Of a DNA stretch of 64,000 nucleotides, positions 41,839-48,963 are shown piece by piece. Both the position numbers and the translations under genes were made by a program. The notes below the pieces were generated by a model. That model did no database searches. It had not been told where the DNA came from and saw only the letters and a list, made by a program, of their open reading frames with translations. Origin of the DNA: Treponema sp. UBA4692 (GTDB lineage Bacteria; Spirochaetota; Spirochaetia; Treponematales; Treponemataceae). How positions within the stretch are numbered: position 1 is the stretch's first letter; each line of letters begins with the position of its first letter. The stretch spans positions 1-64,000 of the forward strand of contig DHKO01000008.1 in the NCBI GenBank assembly GCA_002404895.1, written 5' to 3'.

Positions 41839-43677
41839 TTATTTTAGATAACAACGGTCGGTCAAAGCCCCAACCTGATTGTCAAAATAAACATTTGAAA
41901 GATTCCAGCGGTTGTTTATCGAAAAAAATGTCCGTCCAGAAACGAGATAGACAATCGGGCATTGCTCAAGAAAAATCCTCTGGTATTCTTCCCAGAGCGG
42001 ACGCGCCTTTTCAATATCTGGAATGCATTTCGCTGTATTATACAGATAATCAATGCGTTTTTCCCAGTCCGTCGCAGGCGTTTTTTGAAGCGGATTCCAC
42101 ATATGAAGATTTCCGCTAGAAACCCAGACATTGCTTCCCTGAGTCGGAAAAATATTGCTTCCGCCAAGCCCGATTATCAAAGTCTGCCAGTCGTAAGTTG
42201 AAGTAAGCTGCTCGACAATCCGCTGAAAATCGGTCTGCCTCACATTCACGGTGATTCCTTCTTTTTTGCACTCGTCGCTTATAATCTGCGCGATGTCGCT
42301 CATCACAGGCTGGGACGAGACAATCGACAAATCGAACTCGACTTTAACGCCGTTTTCATCATACAAAAATCCGTCGGAACGCTTTTCAAATCCGACTTCC
42401 GCCAAAAGTTTCTGCGCATGCGCATGGCTGAATCTGTAAGGCAAAATAATTTCTTCATTATAAAAAGCGTTCGCTTTCGGAAAAAATCCGTATTTCGGCT
42501 CGGCAAGCCCCCGGTAAGTCTGGGAGATAATCCGCTCGCGGTTCAAAAGGCAGCTCATCGCCTGCCGGAATTCCTTTTTTATAAACCATTTGTAGCTAGG
42601 CTCATCTGAATTTTTCGGATTCTGATTGAAAGTCCAGAAAGGCGCGCTCATCGAGCCGCCCGCGTTAAAAACTGTATAGCCGTCATCGCCGTTGTTTTTC
42701 GCGTTGTTCACAATGTCCTCAAGCTGCTCAGGAGACGGAGAAAAAGTCTCGAGTTTTCCCTGCTTGAACAAAAGAAACCTCGTGTTGTTGTCGCCTATTA
42801 TCGTCGCGATTCTTTTTTCAGGATAATGAATGTTCAAGCCGTTTGCGTCTTTTTCCCAGAAATCATCGTTTCTCGTGTAGACAACGCGCTGCCCCGGCGT
42901 GTACTCGGTGATAAAATACGCTCCCATGCTCGGAAGAGTTTTCGGGTCAACGGCGACGGAATTAAGATTTTTTACAGCCGCCGCTCCGCCCTCGTCTTTC
43001 GCCTTTTTATATTGAAAAGCAGGCCCGAAAGACATATTTATTGAAAGAAGCGGATCCGCGACAATTTTCGGAAAATGGAAAGCGAAACGCCTTTCATCAA
43101 TCTTCTCGATTGAAATTCGCTTTACGCTTCCGTCGTCCATCTCCATAAACTGCGAGTTATACGCAGAAGACCCCATTTCCTCATCGCACATAATCTCGTC
43201 GTACCAAAAAACAACATCGTCGCTTGTAACTTTCACGCGCGGCTTTGAATTCTCATAGAAGCTCCAGAAAATATCGTCGCGCAAAGTCAAAATCACGTCC
43301 ATTGTCTTTGATTTCTCGTCGGTTCTGACTTCAAAACCTGCAAGGCGCGGAACCCATTTTTTTTGAACTGAATTATAGTCAACGAGATAGTCATTCAAGA
43401 CATTCAAGATTCCAGAAGTTTCAGCGTCGCGCTCAGCAATCAGAAAATTAAAGCTTTTCGGGTCGCCTGAAATTGAAGTCTGCCAGTCTCCGCCCTGTTT
43501 TCCGCAAGTCCACGGCTCGTCTTTCCACGGCTTTGAAACAGTGCGCTGAACCAAATTGTTCTGCATAGAAGCCTTGTAAGCCTCGATTTCAGAAAGTGTC
43601 ATCTCAGGAGAACGCGAGCATGAAGCAAAAGCGAAAGAAAAAGTCAAAACCGAAAATGCGGCAAAACGAAAATTCAT
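41839..43677 (-). CDS. oppA: Oligopeptide-binding lipoprotein OppA
   Basis: A 612-residue family-5 solute-binding lipoprotein; the signal ends in FASC (C20). Binding-protein blocks include WTCGKQGGDWQTSISGDPKSFNFL, VLTLRDDIFWS and VTSDDVVFWYDEIM, and the KKEFRQAMSCLLNRERII region. It delivers peptides to the OppB/OppCD/OppF transporter. The start is taken at the ATG at 43677, where the signal peptide begins; no Shine-Dalgarno is present, and an extended -10 ends six bases upstream. First gene of the opp operon. Confidence 0.93.
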   Translation of the reverse strand: MNFRFAAFSVLTFSFAFASCSRSPEMTLSEIEAYKASMQNNLVQRTVSKPWKDEPWTCGKQGGDWQTSISGDPKSFNFLIAERDAETSGILNVLNDYLVDYNSVQKKWVPRLAGFEVRTDEKSKTMDVILTLRDDIFWSFYENSKPRVKVTSDDVVFWYDEIMCDEEMGSSAYNSQFMEMDDGSVKRISIEKIDERRFAFHFPKIVADPLLSINMSFGPAFQYKKAKDEGGAAAVKNLNSVAVDPKTLPSMGAYFITEYTPGQRVVYTRNDDFWEKDANGLNIHYPEKRIATIIGDNNTRFLLFKQGKLETFSPSPEQLEDIVNNAKNNGDDGYTVFNAGGSMSAPFWTFNQNPKNSDEPSYKWFIKKEFRQAMSCLLNRERIISQTYRGLAEPKYGFFPKANAFYNEEIILPYRFSHAHAQKLLAEVGFEKRSDGFLYDENGVKVEFDLSIVSSQPVMSDIAQIISDECKKEGITVNVRQTDFQRIVEQLTSTYDWQTLIIGLGGSNIFPTQGSNVWVSSGNLHMWNPLQKTPATDWEKRIDYLYNTAKCIPDIEKARPLWEEYQRIFLEQCPIVYLVSGRTFFSINNRWNLSNVYFDNQVGALTDRCYLK

Positions 43678-43683
43678 ATTCTG

Positions 43684-43692
43684 ATTGTAGCA
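43684..43692 (-). promoter_or_regulatory. Extended -10 promoter of the opp operon
   Basis: Minus strand TGC (43692-43690) then TACAAT (43689-43684). The ATG at 43677 lies six bases downstream, so the message is probably leaderless. Confidence 0.6.
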
Positions 43693-43793
43693 TTTTTTCA
43701 AAGAATAAAAAATCGGGAACGAAAATTAGGAACGGCGCGCATTTTTTGTCAAAACTTGCAAAGAAAAACAAAAAAGAGCATACTTTTCAGCCT

Positions 43794-45518
43794 ATGTTCA
43801 AACCACAGCTTATCTCATCTTTAAAAAAGTACAACGGCAAGACTTTCGCTTCTGATTTGATTGCCGGAATCATCGTCGGAATTGTCGCGCTTCCGCTGGC
43901 AATCGCATTTGCAATCGCGTCGGGAGTAAATCCGGCGGCAGGACTTTTCACAGCGATAATCGCAGGATTCTGCATTTCGGCATTCGGCGGCTCAACAGTC
44001 CAGATTGGAGGACCGACTGGAGCTTTCGCGGTAATCGTCTACGGAGTCATTGCGGAATTCGGGCTTTCGGGGCTTGCGACCGCGACAATGATGGCAGGAA
44101 TTCTTCTGATTTTGCTCGGCGCGTTCAAAATGGGCGGCCTCGTGAAATTTATTCCATATACAATCGTCACAGGATTCACGGCTGGAATCGCGGTAACAAT
44201 CGCTTCGGGGCAAATCGGCGACTTTTTCGGCCTCCGCCCTGACTTTTCTTCCCCGATGATGATTTTGGGCGAGGAATATTCAAAAATGCCGGGAGATTTT
44301 CTTCCGAAAATAATCGTCTACATAAAATCGGCAGGAACTTTCAACCTTTACTCAACAATTCTTTCGGCAGTCTGCCTTGCGTTCATTTTCGTCTGGTCAA
44401 AATTCATAAAGAAAATTCCTGGAAGCTTCATCGTGATAATCGGCGCGACTTTAGTCTCGATTCTTCTCGACAAATTTTTCGGACTTAAAACTGACACAAT
44501 CGGATTTTTTGCGGACGGAAGAGAACATTTTGTGATTCCGTCGTCGCTTCCGGTTCCTCATCTTCCGGCTTTCAACCTTGAGACAATCAGAATGCTCTTT
44601 CCGACATCAGTCTCAATAGCGGTTCTTGCGGCAATCGAGTCACTTCTCTCGGCTGTTGTGGCGGACGGAATGACAGGCGACAAGCACGACTCAAACACGG
44701 AGCTTATCGGGCAGGGAATCGCAAACATCGCGTCGCCTCTTTTCGGCGGAATTCCTGCCACAGGAGCAATCGCGCGCACCGCAACAAACATCAAGAACGG
44801 CGGAAAAACTCCGGTCGCGGGAATTATCCACGCGCTCACGCTTCTTCTGATTCTGCTTTTCTTCGGGAAATACGCTTCCTACATTCCGATGGCGGCTCTT
44901 GCGGCTGTCCTAATCAACGTTGCATGGAATATGGCGGGATTTCCGGCAATCAGGGCGCTGTGCAAAGGGCAGAAATCAGACATCTGCGTTCTGACCGTAA
45001 CTTTTCTGATTACGGTTTTTGTTGACCTGACAATGGCGATTGAAGTCGGTCTTGGATTTGCGGCTTTCTTCTTCATCAAAAAGATGATTGACTTGTCTGA
45101 AGTCGAGAACAAGCGCGAAAGCCTCACAGGAGGAATCGCGTCTCCTGATATGCCGGCGGAAAAAATCGACGTGCCGGGCGGAGCTATGGTCTACGAGATT
45201 GAAGGACCGCTTTTCTTCGGAACTGTAAGAAAATTCGAGGTTGCGGTTGAGCGCACTGGAATGGCGGGCGTTGACTACAAGGTTCTGATTTTGAGGATGA
45301 GGAACACACTTTACCTTGACGCAGGCGGAATCCGCGCGCTGGAACAGGCAAAAGCCGCGTGCGACAGGAAAGGCGTAACAATCGTGATTTCAGGAATCCA
45401 CACGCAGCCGTATATGCTCCTTGAAAAGACAGGAATGGCGGACAGGCTCGGAAGAGACAATATCCATGGAAACATAACCGCCGCGCTAAAGCGAGCCGAG
45501 GAAATTTTAAGCGCGTAA
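43794..45518 (+). CDS. SulP-family anion transporter with STAS domain
   Basis: A 574-residue transporter. Ten or more hydrophobic segments run from residue 22 to about 425 and include LPLAIAFAIASGVNPAAGL and GGSTVQIGGPTGAFAVIVYG, the SulP signature. The C-terminal STAS domain (about 455-574) has DAGGIRALEQAKAACDRKGVTIVISG. Substrates of the family include sulfate, bicarbonate and dicarboxylates; the exact one is unknown. An open frame to 43596 exists, but the N-terminal 66 residues are basic low-complexity and overlap the opp promoter, so the ATG at 43794 is preferred. A 40-bp tandem array follows the gene. Confidence 0.9.
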   Translation: MFKPQLISSLKKYNGKTFASDLIAGIIVGIVALPLAIAFAIASGVNPAAGLFTAIIAGFCISAFGGSTVQIGGPTGAFAVIVYGVIAEFGLSGLATATMMAGILLILLGAFKMGGLVKFIPYTIVTGFTAGIAVTIASGQIGDFFGLRPDFSSPMMILGEEYSKMPGDFLPKIIVYIKSAGTFNLYSTILSAVCLAFIFVWSKFIKKIPGSFIVIIGATLVSILLDKFFGLKTDTIGFFADGREHFVIPSSLPVPHLPAFNLETIRMLFPTSVSIAVLAAIESLLSAVVADGMTGDKHDSNTELIGQGIANIASPLFGGIPATGAIARTATNIKNGGKTPVAGIIHALTLLLILLFFGKYASYIPMAALAAVLINVAWNMAGFPAIRALCKGQKSDICVLTVTFLITVFVDLTMAIEVGLGFAAFFFIKKMIDLSEVENKRESLTGGIASPDMPAEKIDVPGGAMVYEIEGPLFFGTVRKFEVAVERTGMAGVDYKVLILRMRNTLYLDAGGIRALEQAKAACDRKGVTIVISGIHTQPYMLLEKTGMADRLGRDNIHGNITAALKRAEEILSA

Positions 45519-45530
45519 GCAAAAAGCAAA

Positions 45531-45731
45531 TGGCGTTTTGCCATTCGCAGAAAATGAGCCGGCGAAGCTGTGGCGTTTTGCCATTCACAGAAAATAAGCT
45601 GGCGAGTGAATGGCGTTTTGCCACAACGAGAAATTAAGCTGGCGAAGCCGTGGCGTTTTGCCATTTTCAGAAATTTGCGTGGCGGACCCAATGGCGTTTT
45701 GCCACAACGAGAAAGCGAGCTGGCGAAATCG
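45531..45731. repeat. Tandem array of 40-bp units (five) with a TGGC/GCCA hairpin core
   Basis: Units start at 45531, 45571, 45611, 45651 and 45692, four of 40 bp and one of 41; a decayed sixth begins at 45732. Each opens with TGGCGTTTTGCCA, an inverted repeat, and continues with a variable 27-bp part containing AGAAA and GCTGGCGAA. The array fills the gap between the SulP gene (+) and pyrE (-). Short open frames across it are artefacts of the repetition. Confidence 0.9.
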
Positions 45732-45851
45732 TGGCAGTTTCGCAGGCATCTTTCCCGCACTTCACGGCGATCGGAATCTCCGAAACCGCAAGATTCCAGC
45801 CAGTCACTCACAGTCCCCATTTTCCTTATCCCACACATTTTCTTCTCATAA

Positions 45852-45899
45852 AATAAAAAAATCCGGCTGAAAAATGCAGTTCCAGCCGGATTTTATTCT
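45852..45899 (-). terminator. Rho-independent terminator of pyrE
   Basis: Minus strand: AATCCGGCTG and CAGCCGGATT pair around about 13 nt and are followed by T-rich sequence. A-rich sequence on the other flank may also let it act for the SulP gene. Confidence 0.88.
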
Positions 45900-45900
45900 T

Positions 45901-46587
45901 TTACTTTGCGCCGTAAACGCTGTAGTATTTGTCAATTTCAGACTTTATCTCGTCAGTGATGATTTTCTTGTCTCCGTTTGTGTAAAGCGAGTCAACAACA
46001 TCTTTCATCGTGACAATCGCGCGCGCCGGAAATCCGTATTTCTCGGAAATCACCTGAAGAGCAGCCTTGTCTGAATCCGGGGCTTTTTCCATGCGGTCAA
46101 GAGAGACAATCTCGCCCACAATCTTGATTCCGCCTTCGGCAGTTTCCTGAGCCTTGATTTTCGGATAAGTCTCTTCTATTGATTTTCCAGAAGTCGTAAC
46201 ATCCTCGATAATCACAACGCGGTCTCCGTCTGAAATCTTATATCCTAGAAGATTTCCCTTGTCCGCGCCGTGGTCTTTCGCCTCTTTTCTGTCTGAGCAG
46301 TATTTTACTTCCTTTCCATAAAGCTCTGAGTAAGCGACTGCAGTAACAACCGCGAGCGGGATTCCCTTGTAGGCAGGTCCGAACAAGACATCAAAGTCGT
46401 CTCCGAAATTGTCGTGAATCGCCTTAGCGTAGAATTCTCCGAGACGCTTAAGCTCGCTTCCTGTAACATACGCGCCTGCGTTCATAAAAAACGGCGACTG
46501 CCGGCCGCTCTTTAGCGTAAAGCTTCCAAATTTGAGAACCTTGCACTCAACCATAAAATCAATAAATTCTTTCTTGTAGTCTTCCAT
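45901..46587 (-). CDS. pyrE: Orotate phosphoribosyltransferase
   Basis: A 228-residue enzyme of pyrimidine synthesis that makes orotidine monophosphate from orotate and PRPP. FGPAYKGIPLAV and the PRPP loop VVIIEDVTTSGKSIEET are intact; KDHGADKGNLLGY is the flexible-loop block. AGGAG precedes the ATG. It is monocistronic with its own terminator, and no other pyr gene is close. Confidence 0.95.
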   Translation of the reverse strand: MEDYKKEFIDFMVECKVLKFGSFTLKSGRQSPFFMNAGAYVTGSELKRLGEFYAKAIHDNFGDDFDVLFGPAYKGIPLAVVTAVAYSELYGKEVKYCSDRKEAKDHGADKGNLLGYKISDGDRVVIIEDVTTSGKSIEETYPKIKAQETAEGGIKIVGEIVSLDRMEKAPDSDKAALQVISEKYGFPARAIVTMKDVVDSLYTNGDKKIITDEIKSEIDKYYSVYGAK

Positions 46588-46681
46588 AATTGCTCTCCTA
46601 AAGCAAAACCGCAGAAAAGTCTATCAGAAAAAAAAGGAATAAGGAATTAGAGAAAGAAAAAACAAGACGAAGCTGCAAATA

Positions 46682-46728
46682 TTAAAATAACCTTAAAAAT
46701 TATTGTCAAATTATTAATATTGTCTTAA
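46682..46728. promoter_or_regulatory. Second TTAA direct-repeat array, 11-bp spacing
   Basis: TTAA occurs at 46682, 46693, 46714 and 46725. The gaps are 11, 21 (two turns, with TTGT near the missing position at 46703) and 11 bp. The pattern matches the array in front of the OmpR-type regulator gene. It lies in AT-rich DNA upstream of the genes at 46766 and 46998. Confidence 0.5.
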
Positions 46729-46765
46729 AATAACAGATGTAAAAGCAGGAAATATAAATGTTAAT

Positions 46766-46969
46766 GTGCCTGTTCGTGAAACAGTGAGTCTTGGAGCAAC
46801 ATTTTCTCCTGATGGTAAAGCAGAAGGTTATCTAAAGAACAATTTCAAAATAAATATACGTGGTGGTTATGACCTCGACTTGCCTATTGTGGGTCCAAAA
46901 GACGGAAATTTCACTATTAAAAAAGGTCCTAATGAAGACTTTTATTTTCTAAAAGTAGAATTAAATTAA
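46766..46969 (+). CDS. Short orphan ORF, possibly a remnant of a larger gene
   Basis: 67 residues from a GTG; the frame is open back to a stop at 46715 but contains no ATG in that part, so the start is uncertain. The sequence (GATFSPDGKAEGYLKNNFKINIRGGYDLDLP) is beta-type and reads like the end of a larger exported protein. There is no Shine-Dalgarno, signal or membrane segment. The composition is more AT-rich than flanking genes. It is followed 28 bp later by a small lipoprotein gene. It may be a real small gene or the leftover of a deletion. Confidence 0.35.
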   Translation: MPVRETVSLGATFSPDGKAEGYLKNNFKINIRGGYDLDLPIVGPKDGNFTIKKGPNEDFYFLKVELN

Positions 46970-46997
46970 CGGCACTTTTTTCAGCAGAGGTTAAACC

Positions 46998-47381
46998 ATG
47001 AAAATCAATAAACTACATAAACCTATTTTCCGCTTTTTTCTTATTCTCTTGCCATTATTTTTTTCACTTATTTCCTGTGAAGAGGATACAGAAGAATTTA
47101 AGCCGGATCTCGCATACTTTGTAAGCAGTAAAAAATTTGAAGTTTATTATTCTGGCAGCACAACTAATCTCCATAAAATTTATATGGGCGTAAAGCTGCC
47201 TAACAAAAAAGAAATTTTCTTTTACGATTTATATTATGAGCAAGATTTTAAGGACAGCTGGAAAAGCAGAATTATCGTAAAATCAAAAGAAAGCCATTTT
47301 GATTTAGATGATGACGTGGAAGCAACTTTATATTTTGAGCAAATAAGATACAGCACGAAACTCATACGAGTTATGCGTTAA
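46998..47381 (+). CDS. Small lipoprotein, unknown function
   Basis: 127 residues with a basic start, a hydrophobic core and LISC (C27), then an acidic linker. The rest is short beta-type strands (FVSSKKFEVYYSGSTTNLHKIYMGVKL and KKEIFFYDLYYEQDF) rich in Tyr, Lys and Asp. No family is recognised. AGAGG lies in front of the ATG. It is AT-rich relative to pyrE and leuB and sits in the island behind the TTAA array, suggesting recent acquisition or fast evolution. Confidence 0.65.
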   Translation: MKINKLHKPIFRFFLILLPLFFSLISCEEDTEEFKPDLAYFVSSKKFEVYYSGSTTNLHKIYMGVKLPNKKEIFFYDLYYEQDFKDSWKSRIIVKSKESHFDLDDDVEATLYFEQIRYSTKLIRVMR

Positions 47382-47504
47382 CCGAAATTATGGTAAAAAT
47401 CTTTCTTCATTTGCAAAACTTCCGTTGCTATTTTCTAAGCGGGCAAAAAGTGGTAATCTGAATAAGATTTTTTTCAATTTTGGATTGATTTTTAGGAGAA
47501 TATC

Positions 47505-48596
47505 ATGGAAAAAACTATCGCATTGATTCCAGGCGACGGAATCGGTCCTGATGTTGTTGCAGAGGCTGTAAAAGTTCTCGATGCTGTTGCAAAAAAATAC
47601 GGACACAAATGGACTTACAAAAACGTGATTGCAGGGGGAGCCGCAATCGACAAGTTCGGAAAGCCTCTTCCGCAGGATCAGCTTGACATTTGTCTTTCAA
47701 GCGACGCGACTTTGCTCGGTGCTGTCGGCGGCCCAAAATGGGACAACGTTGCTCCTGAGATTCGCCCGGAGAAAGCCCTTCTCGGACTCCGCGGCGGAAT
47801 GAAAGTTTTCGCGAACCTTCGTCCGGCTGTAATGTGGCCGCAGCTCAAAGACGCTTGCCCTCTCAAAGATGAAATTATCGGAAACGGCCTTGACATTCTC
47901 GTTGTGCGCGAGCTTACAGGCGGAATCTACTTTGGAGAGCGCGGAACAAGCGCAGACGGAAAAACTGCTTGGGACACAGAGAAATATTCCTGGGAAGAAA
48001 TCGAGAGAATCGTTCGCCTCGGCTTCCAGTTTGCACAAAAGAGACAGAAGCATTTGACTGTCGTTGACAAGGCAAACATCTTGAATTCAAGCCGACTCTG
48101 GAGAAAAGTCGCCGAGGAAGTCCACAAGGAATTCAGCGATGTTGCGCTCGATTTCCTTTATATCGACAACGCTTCAATGCAGCTTGTCCGCAATCCGCGC
48201 CAGTTTGACGTTATCGCCACAAGCAATATGTTCGGCGACATCCTTACAGACGAGGCGAGCCAGATTACAGGCTCAATCGGAATGTTGGCTTCGGCTTCGC
48301 TCGGAGACGGAACAGGGCCAGGACTTTACGAGCCGATTCACGGAACTGCTCCTGACATCGCCGGAAAAGACCTTGCAAATCCTCTCGCAACAATTCTTTC
48401 AGCGGCAATGCTCTTGCGCTACAGCTTAAAGCTTGAGACAGAAGCAAAGGCAATTGAGAATGCGGTAACAAAAGTTCTCGATGACGGCTGGAGAACCGGC
48501 GACATTGCGGGTTCTAAGCGCGACGAAGTGAAAGCGGCAGGAAAGCTCGTTGGAACAAAGAAAATGGGTGAGCTTGTTGTGGAAGCTCTTAACTAG
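47505..48596 (+). CDS. leuB: 3-isopropylmalate dehydrogenase
   Basis: A 363-residue NAD-dependent decarboxylating dehydrogenase. Signatures: LIPGDGIGPDVVAEAVKVLDA, GAVGGPKWD, LLGLRGGMKVFANLRPA, VVRELTGGIYFGERG, NMFGDILTDEASQITGSIGMLASASLG and EPIHGTAPDIAGKDLANP. It serves leucine synthesis and, with citramalate synthase (cimA at 60073), the citramalate route to isoleucine. AGGAG precedes the ATG. No leuA, leuC or leuD is in the window. Confidence 0.96.
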   Translation: MEKTIALIPGDGIGPDVVAEAVKVLDAVAKKYGHKWTYKNVIAGGAAIDKFGKPLPQDQLDICLSSDATLLGAVGGPKWDNVAPEIRPEKALLGLRGGMKVFANLRPAVMWPQLKDACPLKDEIIGNGLDILVVRELTGGIYFGERGTSADGKTAWDTEKYSWEEIERIVRLGFQFAQKRQKHLTVVDKANILNSSRLWRKVAEEVHKEFSDVALDFLYIDNASMQLVRNPRQFDVIATSNMFGDILTDEASQITGSIGMLASASLGDGTGPGLYEPIHGTAPDIAGKDLANPLATILSAAMLLRYSLKLETEAKAIENAVTKVLDDGWRTGDIAGSKRDEVKAAGKLVGTKKMGELVVEALN

Positions 48597-48614
48597 CAAA
48601 TATTTTTGATTTTT

Positions 48615-48651
48615 ATGCCGTGCGACAAGAACGTTGCGCGGCATTTTTTTG
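48615..48651 (+). terminator. Rho-independent terminator of leuB
   Basis: ATGCCGTGC (48615-48623) pairs with GCGCGGCAT (48636-48644), one G-U pair, followed by seven T. Confidence 0.88.
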
Positions 48652-48750
48652 CAATTTCGATTTTCAAGACAATTTCTCGCTTTTTACGGATTTCAGATTT
48701 TCCGATTTTTTCAACTTCGATAAAAAAGTAAAAGCAAGAAAAGCCTATGC

Positions 48751-48840
48751 CAGATTGGAGCGGCGCGCGAAGCGCGTTGCTAGGAAGCGAGCCGGACGGC
48801 GGAGCGAACGACGCAATGGAGCGGACAGCGGAACCGCGGA
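48751..48840. repeat. GC-rich noncoding block related to the element at 20879
   Basis: It has ATTGGAGCGG and GGAGCGGACAGCGGA around GC-rich hairpins (for example GCGCGCGAAGCGCG), a composition shared with 20879-20965 but without full alignment. It lies in the 48652-48963 gap, where I see no gene; the rest is A/T-rich spacer. Confidence 0.45.
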
Positions 48841-48950
48841 AAGCTGGGCGTTTTTTCCAAGCGAAGAGAAAAAGCGCGCAAAACATTGGCTGCTCAAGAA
48901 AAGCTCCATCCTAAAATTCAAATTCGTTTCCTATTTTCAGGAAAATAAAA

Positions 48951-48956
48951 TATAAT
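48951..48956 (+). promoter_or_regulatory. -10 element before the DUF5312-like gene
   Basis: A perfect TATAAT ending seven bases before the ATG at 48964, with no Shine-Dalgarno; the -35 (TTCCTA) is weak. Predicted leaderless. Confidence 0.5.
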
Positions 48957-48963
48957 CGGTTTT

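Noticed and set aside
43596..43793. N-terminal extension of the SulP protein
   Set aside because: Lys/Ser/Asn-rich, no homology to SulP, and it overlaps the oppA promoter and coding start on the other strand.
45531..45731. 40-bp tandem array as a CRISPR
   Set aside because: The units are contiguous, the variable 27 bases are themselves similar between units, and there are no cas genes.
45184..45838. Open frames on the minus strand across the SulP 3' end and the array
   Set aside because: Their repeated peptides come from the tandem units and the antisense of the SulP gene.
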